A DNA stretch of 58,375 nt from Nitrososphaerota archaeon (GCA_028867675.1 JAGWGA010000007.1:1-58375); one strand, 5' to 3'. Numbered from the stretch's first letter, positions 15,377-23,498 are shown. The notes: generated by a model from the letters alone, not told the origin. A program made the numbers and translations.

Positions 15377-17244
15377 CTTTTTTTCCTATGTCTAATGTTA
15401 AATCATTAGATAATATCAGAGTACGCAAACAAAATAGGAATCCAAACAACTTGTTAATTCTTCCAAGTGTTATAGCAGTAGATACAGAAACTGATGAAGG
15501 AGATATTTTTCTAATTGCAGTGTCAAATGGAAACTATCTAGACCATCCAAACATTAACTTTGAAAACGTTTGCAAGTTTCTGTTAAAATATGAAGGCAAA
15601 CTGATTTTCTTTTACAATTTGGGATATGATGCAGAATGTATTTTAAAATTATTACCTGAGCATATTCTAAGATCATACAAGTGGAAAAGAGATTTAAAAT
15701 TCTCATATCTTGGATACAAAATATTGTATATCGACAGAAAGAAACTTACGGTATCCAAAGGAAATCATTCTGTAAATTGTTATGATATTGCCCAGTACTA
15801 TGACAACAAGACACTCTTAGAGGCACATTCAGAGAACATCAGGAAACCTCTAGATCCGCAATATCTATCCATGAAGGAAAAACGAGATATTTTCACATTA
15901 TTTTACTATTCTAGGCACAAAAATGCAGTTCGAGAGTACTGTATACAAGACTGTATTCTCACAAAGGAACTTGCTGAGAACTGGACAAAGATATTCCATG
16001 ATACATATGGTTTCTATCCTGCCAACTGGATTTCATCAGGGTATCTAGCAGAAAAGGTCTTGATCAATAATGATGTAAACATTCCGCTGTTCAACGAAAT
16101 ACCATACGAAGTTCAAGATATTGCAAGGTCTGCATTTTGTGGCGGTAGATTTGAACTAGTTATGCGTGGATACATCGGATATTGTTGCCTCTATGATATC
16201 AATTCAGCGTATCCATATGCATTGGCTACACTTCCAGACATCACAAATGGCAAGTGGATAAATTCTAAGAAAATAAATCACAAATCTAGACTTGGATTTT
16301 TTCACATACTTGCAGATGTGTCCAATGCTGTCAAGATATGCCCGTTTCCGTTTAGAAAGAAGAATGGAACAATATGTTATCCCTGTGGAAAGTTTCAAAC
16401 TTATGTTACACTAGATGAGTTAAAATCAGTAGAAATGGATTCCAGAATAAAATACACAATTTTAGAATCATACCAGTTTATTCCAAACAAAAACTGTGGA
16501 TATCCATTCAAGGAATTCATTGAAGAGCAGTATTATTCCAGAATGAAACTAAAAAATGAAAAGAATCCACTTGAAAGGGCAATCAAAATTATTCTGAATT
16601 CAATCTATGGAAAGACAGTACAGACCAAACCCCATAACACAATGGGAAATTTGTTCAACCAAGTAATTGGATCTTATATCACAGGATTTGCAAGAGCTGA
16701 ACTTTACAAGTTTATACGAAAATATGATTTGGAAAGTAATGTTGTTGCCTTTGCCACTGATTCTATTGCAGTTAGAAAAAAAATTCCAAATCTACATAGT
16801 GAAAAACTAGGAGAGATGAAGCTAGACAAGGAAGGAAGTGATGTGATATTTCTCTCAAACGGATTTTACAGGTTTAATGGAATATGGAAAAAACGAGGAA
16901 TTGGCTATGATAATGAGAAGAAACAGGAAATTGAGCATGAAGACACGCTAGTGGATAAAGACGGTATGCTCTACATCAAGGTCAAAACCACTAGGAATAC
17001 GCACATCAAAAGTGGTATTTTGTATAACATGCTCAAAAAGGTAGGTAAAATTGAAGTCTATGAGAAGAAGATCAACCTAAATTCTGACAAGAAGAGGTTT
17101 TGGCTTTCTGAATTAAAGTCGTTAAACGATGGAACTTTTTGCGATTCTAGACCAATACCTATTGATCTAGTAGGCAAGTTGATTTCAAAAGAGGAAGTTG
17201 AATTTTATGATGATGAAAAATATGAGCCTGAGAGTGAATTATGA
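15373..17244 (+). CDS. polB: Family B DNA polymerase (casposon type)
   Basis: A 623-residue polymerase. Exonuclease motifs are DTE (residues 37-39), FFYNLGYD and YCIQDC. Polymerase motif A is DINSAYP (about 274), motif B KIILNSIYG (about 405) and motif C FATDS (about 459). Motif C has Ala where most enzymes have the first Asp of DTD. The size and compact form are those of protein-primed PolB of viruses and casposons, not of the replicative cellular PolB. ATG 15373 overlaps the upstream stop (ATGA) and follows GGAGGAA. It presumably copies the mobile element. The 3' end overlaps the convergent OLD gene by 6 bases. Confidence 0.88.
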   Translation: MTFFPMSNVKSLDNIRVRKQNRNPNNLLILPSVIAVDTETDEGDIFLIAVSNGNYLDHPNINFENVCKFLLKYEGKLIFFYNLGYDAECILKLLPEHILRSYKWKRDLKFSYLGYKILYIDRKKLTVSKGNHSVNCYDIAQYYDNKTLLEAHSENIRKPLDPQYLSMKEKRDIFTLFYYSRHKNAVREYCIQDCILTKELAENWTKIFHDTYGFYPANWISSGYLAEKVLINNDVNIPLFNEIPYEVQDIARSAFCGGRFELVMRGYIGYCCLYDINSAYPYALATLPDITNGKWINSKKINHKSRLGFFHILADVSNAVKICPFPFRKKNGTICYPCGKFQTYVTLDELKSVEMDSRIKYTILESYQFIPNKNCGYPFKEFIEEQYYSRMKLKNEKNPLERAIKIILNSIYGKTVQTKPHNTMGNLFNQVIGSYITGFARAELYKFIRKYDLESNVVAFATDSIAVRKKIPNLHSEKLGEMKLDKEGSDVIFLSNGFYRFNGIWKKRGIGYDNEKKQEIEHEDTLVDKDGMLYIKVKTTRNTHIKSGILYNMLKKVGKIEVYEKKINLNSDKKRFWLSELKSLNDGTFCDSRPIPIDLVGKLISKEEVEFYDDEKYEPESEL

Positions 17245-18822
17245 GGTTTCAATTTTATCAATAATAAACTTAAGCTCTTGTGGGACATTTACTGTATCGC
17301 ATTCTTTTATTATATCCATTACACTATCAATGTCATAACTCCCTAAAATATCATTTAGAATTTCTTTACTATTATTACCCGTTAAAGTAACAGAAGTTTT
17401 TTGAGCATTAATTCTTGAAAGTATCGTAGGTTCTTTTTGGAGTATGGCTAACAAATAATCATCTATTGCATGTTTCTTAATGCCAGTAAATTGTTGTGGC
17501 AATCCTGTCACAAAAATATTACTTTTTATTAATTTCCTGTTTCCAGTCTTATTCTCTAATAATATTTTATCATCGTCTTCAGTTTTTTGATATCCTTCAT
17601 TTTCTAATTCTTTAAATCCTTTCAATATTTCATCTCGGATATCTGCTTCCGTTTTACTATCGAAGTCTCTCTGTATGAAAATGGTTTTTTCATCGGTAGA
17701 GATGGTTTTTAGTAATTCTTTTTGCTTCTTAAATCCACCTACTGTAAGTATATTTATTCCAATTTCTTCAGGCCAGTATTTTTTCAACTTATAAAATACA
17801 TGTCGGATAATTGTTTGATCAGTAAGACCTTCAACAATCATAAATTTTTCATATTTGAGTAGATTGCCTATGTCCCAACCTATGTCTCTAATCATGTTTA
17901 CATCTTTAGGGGTTATTTGATTAGAAATTATCCCATACTCCTCATTTTTCTGTAAATGAAAAAATAACGTATCTTGAGATTTTGCAAAAAATTGTAAAAC
18001 ATCTGGAGAATGGGTTGTTACAAAAACTTGATTATTATTCTCAATACAAATTTTTTGTAATCTGCTAATTAGATCTCTTAGTGAGGAGGGGTGTTGATGA
18101 GTTTCAATTTCTTCTATCAATATGATGGAATTTTTACACCCTTTCAATATGGTAAGTAACGATATGCCAGATTTATGCCCCTCACCAAAACTATCGACAT
18201 ATACATCAGTGTCCTTGCTTACCAATGATAACCGTATACCACCTTCGGCATATTCTGACCATTCGAAAGAAGTGGATGTGTCATAGATATCTTCAGGAGT
18301 TAATTTTTTATCAGACACCTCTCTTTCCAATTGTTGCAAATTTGATCTATATGATTGATTGAAGAAAATCATATTCCCAAAACTAGATTTTAGCCCACCT
18401 ACATTTGTCCATAGTTGTTGTATTGTGTTATTTTTCGAACTCGCCAGTTTACCGTCTAATTTTAAATTTCCAGCACCCTCTCCTGAAATTACTAAAGTTA
18501 GATCTATCGTGTTTACATCGAACCCAATGTGGAATCTAAGACTACACTCTCTACCCTCATTAGTTATTTTTATAGTTGGATCAAGTTTGGTATTATAATT
18601 ATGCCATAGCTCTCTCCCAAGTTGAGTTCTTGCAGTACTTCGTAAAACCTGACGAAATTCTAACACTTGATTACTCGCTAATGGTTTATAGACATATATG
18701 GACTCCAGAATTGTGGATTTTCTTGCGTCATTTTTATCAATGAAAATATTAAATCTCTTTAATTCAGTTAATGATAATTTACGTATTCCTCTAAAATTTA
18801 AAATTTCTAGTGATGAGATCAT
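17239..18822 (-). CDS. OLD-family ATPase/TOPRIM nuclease with degenerate P-loop
   Basis: A 527-residue protein. The N-terminal ABC/SMC-like ATPase has ILIEEIETHQHP (Walker B region) and VFVTTHSPDVL (H-loop). The C-terminal TOPRIM part has FMIVEGLTD and IQRDFDS, the acidic metal sites of OLD nucleases. The Walker A position reads DKNDARKST instead of G-x4-GKS/T: both glycines are replaced. ATPase activity may therefore be impaired or altered. ATG 18822 has TTTTTAA about 26 bp upstream. OLD proteins act in phage defence and DNA repair; here it is probably cargo of the element. The gene looks more AT-rich than its neighbours, which fits transfer. Confidence 0.82.
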   Translation of the reverse strand: MISSLEILNFRGIRKLSLTELKRFNIFIDKNDARKSTILESIYVYKPLASNQVLEFRQVLRSTARTQLGRELWHNYNTKLDPTIKITNEGRECSLRFHIGFDVNTIDLTLVISGEGAGNLKLDGKLASSKNNTIQQLWTNVGGLKSSFGNMIFFNQSYRSNLQQLEREVSDKKLTPEDIYDTSTSFEWSEYAEGGIRLSLVSKDTDVYVDSFGEGHKSGISLLTILKGCKNSIILIEEIETHQHPSSLRDLISRLQKICIENNNQVFVTTHSPDVLQFFAKSQDTLFFHLQKNEEYGIISNQITPKDVNMIRDIGWDIGNLLKYEKFMIVEGLTDQTIIRHVFYKLKKYWPEEIGINILTVGGFKKQKELLKTISTDEKTIFIQRDFDSKTEADIRDEILKGFKELENEGYQKTEDDDKILLENKTGNRKLIKSNIFVTGLPQQFTGIKKHAIDDYLLAILQKEPTILSRINAQKTSVTLTGNNSKEILNDILGSYDIDSVMDIIKECDTVNVPQELKFIIDKIETS

Positions 18823-18874
18823 ACTTATCAAACAAATTACTGAGTTAAAAATTTACCATGCTGTTTCATAAATG

Positions 18875-19417
18875 CTAAAAATGATCAACTAAATTTTGGA
18901 CATAGATCTTAACAATCGTAATTTCTTGACACATCGACAATCCCTCACTCCCTTTCATTCCGTGAACAAATCTATGGGGTCTCTCAGATAGAAACTTTCT
19001 CTCCAACACTTCCAAAAACTTTTGAATCAAACTAGAGTCCATTACAACTTTACCTTCCCTAGTCCATGTGTAATTCTTGGAATTGATCAAATTATTGTGA
19101 TTGTTTGCAAACTTGTAAACAGAATATTCCACCAACCATCTGAAAGGCTCAATGATATCATACACTAATGCCTGAAATCCAGAGTGTGTTTTATGATAGA
19201 ATCCATAGTAAGCATCAAGTCCTAAACCATTTACAAACTTGCAAATCTCACCAGCAAGAACAGTATAACCATAATTCAGTAAAGCATTGATGATATCAGA
19301 GGCATAGCGATTTGAGATGCGACCACCTCCGCCACGCCTTGAATCAAACTTGTATTTCGGATCAAACAGTTTGGCATAGTTATGATGTAAACAAAAAATA
19401 AATTCTAAATTATTCAA
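18875..19417 (-). pseudogene. cas1: Truncated Cas1 (casposase remnant)
   Basis: An open frame of 180 codons matching the C-terminal catalytic domain of Cas1. It contains NALLNYGYTVLAGEI, LDAYYGFYHKTHSG (catalytic His) and LVYDIIEPFRWLVE (acidic metal ligands), and a C-terminal basic helix. The N-terminal beta-sheet domain and the EG-x-A helix with the first catalytic Glu should precede YAKLFDPKY but are absent. A TGA lies just upstream in frame, and no other frame continues the protein. About 150 residues are missing, so it is probably inactive. No cas2 or CRISPR array is present, which points to a casposon origin rather than adaptive immunity. Confidence 0.8.
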
Positions 19418-19431
19418 ACATCAGAAAAATA

Positions 19432-19614
19432 TTATCCAGATGCACCAGAACAAATATCAGAAAGCAGATGCGAATTGTACTGCCCCAGATACGAAGTACC
19501 GCTATCTCGAGGAATAGTTTTACAAATCACATCTGGCATGATAAAATCTGCCATTAGATACACTGCAATTAAGAGGCTCACTATTATGATAATCAGCCCA
19601 TACATTGCTTTCAT
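19432..19614 (-). CDS. Small secreted or membrane-anchored protein
   Basis: A 60-residue protein with one strongly hydrophobic N-terminal segment (residues 5-25) and a short polar tail containing two cysteines. It ends 15 bases before the truncated cas1 frame opens, which places the break of the mobile element at or near 19.42 kb. It is probably a host gene. Function unknown. Confidence 0.5.
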   Translation of the reverse strand: MKAMYGLIIIIVSLLIAVYLMADFIMPDVICKTIPRDSGTSYLGQYNSHLLSDICSGASG

Positions 19615-19720
19615 AAAATAGTCTATCTGGTGTAGTCATATAATCTGTCATTTTGTTTTACTTTCAATGCCAATCAGATGATATGATAAAAAAATAATAA
19701 AAAATTATTATTATATAAAA

Positions 19721-20002
19721 TCAGGTTACCCTGATCTCTGTTCGTATGGCGTCAACCAGATCAAAGATCTGGTCTTTTTCTTCTTGGTCTAGTGGCTTTT
19801 TCCTAGTCCAGCTTGCTCTACTGTATGCCATTGTGACCATCTGTCCTACAACGTGTGCATAAAACAGAGTCTGCGCCTGTCCAGATTTTATCACATCTTT
19901 TTGAACCAGATCACTAAAAACTGGTTTGGTGTCTTGAGAATCTTTTACTTCATCAAGAATTGCCGTTCTAATCTTTTCCAATAATGCATTGGATAAAGTC
20001 AC
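19721..20002 (-). CDS. Conserved-looking small helical protein
   Basis: A 93-residue, soluble, mostly helical protein with a basic WTRKKP segment and an acidic C-terminus. No catalytic motif is seen. It stands alone between the casposon remnant and the second regulator pair. Codon use looks normal for the window. I do not recognise a named family. Confidence 0.6.
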   Translation of the reverse strand: MTLSNALLEKIRTAILDEVKDSQDTKPVFSDLVQKDVIKSGQAQTLFYAHVVGQMVTMAYSRASWTRKKPLDQEEKDQIFDLVDAIRTEIRVT

Positions 20003-20241
20003 GTCGTAAAATTATATTCAAACCATCTTAAGATTCCCGGTAAACTGTTTCTCCACAAATAATGAATTTAGTTTAATCTATAAGGTTGCTCTATAGAATA
20101 TGGTGGATTACAATGTATACTATATCAAATCATAAATTATTCCTAATTTCCATATGCTGTATTATTCCAAACAAACATGTCTACAAAAAACGTCTCGTAC
20201 TTGCAAATAGTTTTAAGATTGATTAGACCCTTGGTAGGTAA

Positions 20242-20784
20242 ATGCCTCATATCTCTGAAATTACTGAAAACTCTGACAAGATACTACAATATGTCGTTGA
20301 TAATCCAGGGGCTCACCTAAGGCAAATACAGCGTGCTCTTGACATCCCTCTTGGAACTCTAAGGCATCATTTGGAAGCACTTGAAAAAAATGAAAAGATA
20401 ACTTCAGAGAAAAATATCTTGTTTAGATACTATTTTGCAACTGGATTTTTAATCCAAAATGATAGAAACGCACTAAAAATATTGCACAACGAAACTGCAA
20501 GAGAGATTCTCTTACATCTATTGGAAAAAAAGACCGTACATCAAAACGAACTGGTTGGAAACATTGGCATTACCGCACCTTCAGTTAATTGGCACATGCA
20601 GAGACTGTCTTCTCTTGGTATTGCATCAATCTCAAAAAGTGGCAAGCATGTTGTCTATGAACTTACAGCCGACCCATCCAATATTGTAAAATTATTAAAA
20701 AATTATTATCCAAAAATATGGGATAAATGGAGTGATAGGGTATCTGATATGTTCCTAAACTTCTCCGAGGAGCCTGAAGAGTAA
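20242..20784 (+). CDS. Double winged-helix transcription regulator (copy 2)
   Basis: A 180-residue paralogue of the regulator at 5766-6302. The first winged helix contains HLRQIQRALDIPLGTLRHHL and the second SVNWHMQRLSSLGI. The shared C-terminus is IVKLLKNYYPKIWDKWSDR. Both copies have two DNA-binding domains and no obvious ligand domain, so the signal may come through the coupled membrane protein. The last codons overlap the next ATG (TAATG), and GAGGAG lies a few bases upstream as ribosome-binding site. Confidence 0.8.
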   Translation: MPHISEITENSDKILQYVVDNPGAHLRQIQRALDIPLGTLRHHLEALEKNEKITSEKNILFRYYFATGFLIQNDRNALKILHNETAREILLHLLEKKTVHQNELVGNIGITAPSVNWHMQRLSSLGIASISKSGKHVVYELTADPSNIVKLLKNYYPKIWDKWSDRVSDMFLNFSEEPEE

Positions 20785-21152
20785 TGACTGCACCGCCATT
20801 TCTCTTTGGACCTGGAAGTGGAGAGTTGTTTATGTTTGCTCAAGTGGCAATTATTACAGTCTCATTGTTGTTGATGGGAATAACAATTTCTGCCTATTCT
20901 AAAACACGAATTAAGCGATTAAAGTATATCATTGCAGCCTTTGCGTTATTTGCATCTCATGCGGTGATAAATCTCGTAGATGGAATATTTACAGATATTA
21001 TGCCTGATGATGTTCGATTTACAGCTGTATCTCTTATTATACTGAGTATTGTGATTTTGTTATTTATCGGATTTGTTAAAAAGGACAAGCCTGAGAAACA
21101 AAAAATCAAGATTGAAAAAACATCTTTTGACAATCTAGAAGATCTGAAATAA
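20784..21152 (+). CDS. Three-helix membrane protein coupled to regulator (copy 2)
   Basis: A 122-residue membrane protein with helices near residues 13-33, 43-61 and 72-95 and a Lys-rich cytoplasmic tail of about 25 residues that copy 1 lacks. The loop IMPDDVRF matches ILPDDIRY of copy 1. It overlaps the regulator stop by one base, so the two are made together. Its role is unknown; a membrane sensor or anchor for the regulator is the simplest idea. Confidence 0.75.
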   Translation: MTAPPFLFGPGSGELFMFAQVAIITVSLLLMGITISAYSKTRIKRLKYIIAAFALFASHAVINLVDGIFTDIMPDDVRFTAVSLIILSIVILLFIGFVKKDKPEKQKIKIEKTSFDNLEDLK

Positions 21153-21223
21153 GATATTTTTATTATCTCAGGTGTGCTCGCTGCTGCCAGTAATTTAAAT
21201 AACGGATTTGCAAAACTAGAATA

Positions 21224-21727
21224 TTGAAAAATTACCTCTTTGCCATATTGGTGTTCTTTCTAGTTGCAGGAGTTGTTACTAGTCCAATCTATGCTACTAC
21301 TACTCCTGGTGCTCAATCCATTGCAGCAAAAAATGCATATCTTAAAACTTTGAAAGTACCTCCTCCATCTAATCCATATCTTCATACTCCTAACACCAAT
21401 GTTAAATTTCCACAATCATCTCTCCCAAAACCATCTACTTCATCAGCTGGACAAACCAACATCAAGGCTCAAGGTAATCTAGTTGCAGGACAGCCTTGGG
21501 GAAGTTCCACTGTAGTTGCACAACAAGCAACTCAGGCTCATAATACACAAAATTCTAAACAAGCACAAAATGCACAACAGGCTACTCAAGCACAACAAGC
21601 ACACGAACCACAACCGACACATCAAACTTCATCAACTCCGCTAAAATTGCCAACTAATCAGAAATTTCCAGCTCCAACATTGCCAAGCACTATAAAATAT
21701 CCTACTCCAAAATTGCCTGGGCATTAG
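21224..21727 (+). CDS. Secreted Gln/Pro/Ala-rich protein
   Basis: A 167-residue protein with a TTG start that is leaderless (TTTAAAT 26 bp upstream). Residues 1-24 form a signal peptide ending near PIYATTT. The mature part is low-complexity: Ser/Pro-rich at both ends and a central stretch of repeated QA, QQA and AQQA units (about residues 100-130). The recurring KFP/KYPTPKLP units suggest an extended, proline-rich cell-surface polymer or adhesin. No fold or enzyme motif is visible. Confidence 0.65.
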   Translation: MKNYLFAILVFFLVAGVVTSPIYATTTPGAQSIAAKNAYLKTLKVPPPSNPYLHTPNTNVKFPQSSLPKPSTSSAGQTNIKAQGNLVAGQPWGSSTVVAQQATQAHNTQNSKQAQNAQQATQAQQAHEPQPTHQTSSTPLKLPTNQKFPAPTLPSTIKYPTPKLPGH

Positions 21728-21941
21728 ATTTAGAATGTAAAAAATACAATTCTGGATAAATTATAAAAAGACCAAAGTATCACAAACAGTCAAAGGATTG
21801 CCATTACTAACATCATTCCATTTGGAGTCCTATTGGTCTAAAGAATGATTTTTCTTATACCATAAATGGTTTGCTGCAAATTATATCATATAATTTTCTA
21901 ATAGAAATTACTAAATCACCCATGTAATCAAAGATTGTGAA

Positions 21942-22136
21942 TTGAAACTCAAATCATACACTGCTGTTATAATAATTCTGTTAGGCCTGTCAGGTGCATC
22001 ATTTGTAGCAATGTATGTTTTACAATCTCCATTCTTGGAGCATATTGGAATTGCTCTTTTGATATTCATAGTTATTGTAGCAATAACCTGGGCATTGCGA
22101 AAGCTAAACAAGCCTGATGCAAAGCCTGAAGATTAA
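21942..22136 (+). CDS. Small two-helix membrane protein (copy 1)
   Basis: 64 residues from a TTG start, with two hydrophobic helices (residues 7-26 and 32-51) and a charged tail. The pattern MKL...LGLS..SFVAM....QS and a final KL basic end recur in the 65-residue protein at 22401-22598, so the two are probably paralogues. Function unknown. Confidence 0.55.
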   Translation: MKLKSYTAVIIILLGLSGASFVAMYVLQSPFLEHIGIALLIFIVIVAITWALRKLNKPDAKPED

Positions 22137-22225
22137 TTCCAAGTCATCTGTCTATACCTGTAATTGAGTTTTTACAATGGTAAAACAGGAGTATATTATC
22201 CAGTCTGAAAGTATACTGATCAACA

Positions 22226-22396
22226 ATGAATATTGTCATGCATGAATCTGTTGATATGAGCGCCCAATTTTGTGAGTCATATGAAAAAATAAGAAAATCA
22301 ATGAAGGCAAGTCCGGAAAATTACCTAAATGAACTTGCATCAATTTCTAAATGTATGAAAAGACTGGAAGATTTTATCGATACTCTGGAAGTATAA
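22226..22396 (+). CDS. Small helical protein, 56 residues
   Basis: The frame from ATG 22226 encodes a hydrophilic, probably all-helical protein with two cysteines. A TATA-like TATATTAT lies about 30 bp upstream. Its stop is 4 bases before the ATG of the membrane protein at 22401, suggesting a two-gene transcript. Unknown function. Confidence 0.5.
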   Translation: MNIVMHESVDMSAQFCESYEKIRKSMKASPENYLNELASISKCMKRLEDFIDTLEV

Positions 22397-22400
22397 TAAA

Positions 22401-22598
22401 ATGAAACTAAATCCATTACAGATTGTATCACTTACAATGTTTGGCCTCTCAGTAGTGTCGTTTCTTGCAATGAAAAGTTATCAATCGCATCTAGCGGGAT
22501 GGGCAGCTGTAGTCTTTGGGTTTGCAGCCATTATTGCCATGATTGTGTCCGGTCTAAAAAAACTAAAGGCTGGAAAAATTGCAAAACCTGGCGTTTGA
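22401..22598 (+). CDS. Small two-helix membrane protein (copy 2)
   Basis: A 65-residue protein with two hydrophobic helices and a Lys-rich C-terminus. It resembles the protein at 21942-22136 in length, topology and the start motif MKL followed by LSVVSFLAM. It is separated from the preceding 56-residue frame by 4 bases. Function unknown. Confidence 0.6.
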   Translation: MKLNPLQIVSLTMFGLSVVSFLAMKSYQSHLAGWAAVVFGFAAIIAMIVSGLKKLKAGKIAKPGV

Positions 22599-22626
22599 TG
22601 TATATCAAAATAATTGATCTGAAAAA

Positions 22627-22914
22627 CTAGTATCTTATCTTGACTTGTTCTACAATTTCAATAAATTTTCGCATCTCTTGGAAGAACTGGATTCCCTTTT
22701 CTGTTATGGAATAGCTATTGTTTCTCTCCTTGTTTGCAGTCTCCATCAAGCCAAAACCTACTAGTTTTTGGCATTTTTCCATTGCTGTATAGTGGGATAG
22801 ATTTGCGCCTCTTGATATGGTTGAAATAATTACTCCACTTCTTCCACCATCTATTGCTACTTGTAATACATCTGAGATGATCCCAAGTTCTGATCGGTAT
22901 TGTTGTTTTGACAT
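22627..22914 (-). CDS. Winged-helix transcription regulator (single domain)
   Basis: A 95-residue protein. The winged helix runs from residue 10 to 75, with ISTISRGANLSHYTAMEKCQ as helix-turn-helix and a wing ending SYSITEKG. It resembles the many small archaeal PF14947-like regulators. ATG 22914 is preferred over ATG 22938 because the TATA box (TTAAAT near 22949) would be only 11 bp from the latter. An inverted repeat, TGGGAA-N3-TTCCCA, lies upstream at 22974-22988, which suggests autoregulation. Confidence 0.7.
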   Translation of the reverse strand: MSKQQYRSELGIISDVLQVAIDGGRSGVIISTISRGANLSHYTAMEKCQKLVGFGLMETANKERNNSYSITEKGIQFFQEMRKFIEIVEQVKIRY

Positions 22915-22973
22915 TTTATTTCTAATCTGACTAATCATTCTGTATTTAATTGCCTAACTATCATTCTCACAAA

Positions 22974-22988
22974 TGGGAACCATTCCCA
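22974..22988. promoter_or_regulatory. Inverted repeat upstream of winged-helix gene
   Basis: TGGGAA and TTCCCA separated by three bases form a perfect 6-bp inverted repeat about 25 bp upstream of the TATA box of the regulator gene. This fits an operator, possibly for the regulator itself. Confidence 0.35.
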
Positions 22989-23127
22989 CTTTAGGCACAA
23001 TCCAACATTTTTGTTGCAAAATCATCTCGAATCGATATATAATTTTTCTAGCATTATTTCATCATGACAACAATACAGACGGTACAAAAACAGGTATTAA
23101 TATTCGTGGTATGGTTCTAAAATTAGC

Positions 23128-23280
23128 ATGACGGTATTTGATAGAGTCTTGTGCGCTTGTAGCAGTTGCAGGTGTGGTTATTATGGAAAAGGTTCTGTAA
23201 ATCAATACATGTGTGATGGATGTAAAAATGGCATTCATGGCGGAATGAGGCCTGTTTCAAAATCTGTTAAAACCCACTAG
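23128..23280 (+). CDS. Cysteine-rich micro-protein, 50 residues
   Basis: The frame from ATG 23128 encodes 50 residues with CACSSCRC near the N-terminus and CDGC about 20 residues later, plus Gly/His-rich ends. It is a probable zinc-binding peptide. It belongs to the run of tiny zinc proteins in this region. Function unknown. Confidence 0.45.
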   Translation: MTVFDRVLCACSSCRCGYYGKGSVNQYMCDGCKNGIHGGMRPVSKSVKTH

Positions 23281-23300
23281 ATTTTACCTGTTAAAATTTT

Positions 23301-23498
23301 CTATATCTTATGCCTTGTTGTAAACTGGTCGTTCTTTCTTATTTTCCACTTGGTTCTCTCCTTGGTGGCAACTTCCAACTCTGCATCTAATCTCTTTTTT
23401 TCTTGTTTTGTCAAATTTGGGTTTTTGAGTTGCTCTGTTATTTCGTTTATTTTTTTAGTATAGCGCTCTATCTGATTGTCTATTCCTTCAAAACCCAT
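23301..23498 (-). CDS. Short coiled-coil protein
   Basis: A 65-residue, highly charged protein predicted as a helical hairpin: IDNQIERYTKKINEITEQL, a turn at NPNLTKQ, then a second long helix. No cysteines or catalytic motif. Function unknown. Confidence 0.55.
   Translation of the reverse strand: MGFEGIDNQIERYTKKINEITEQLKNPNLTKQEKKRLDAELEVATKERTKWKIRKNDQFTTRHKI

Larger units (their letters stand above)
13135..19431. mobile_element. Probable decayed casposon (thaumarchaeal family 1 type)
   Basis: The genes between the EF-2 stop and about 19.42 kb are a DUF4145 protein, small unknowns, a family B DNA polymerase, an OLD-type ATPase/nuclease and a Cas1 homologue with no cas2 or CRISPR array. 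Cas1 plus PolB directly behind the aEF-2 gene is the signature of family 1 casposons described in Nitrosopumilus. The right end seems lost: cas1 reads outward and is cut off at its 5' end. I found no convincing terminal inverted repeats or target duplication by eye, so the boundaries are approximate. The left genes (13224-14126) could be host genes. Confidence 0.6.

Noticed and set aside
18875-19417. Cas1 as part of a CRISPR-Cas system
   Set aside because: No cas2, effector genes or repeat-spacer array is present; the PolB neighbour and aEF-2 location favour a casposon.
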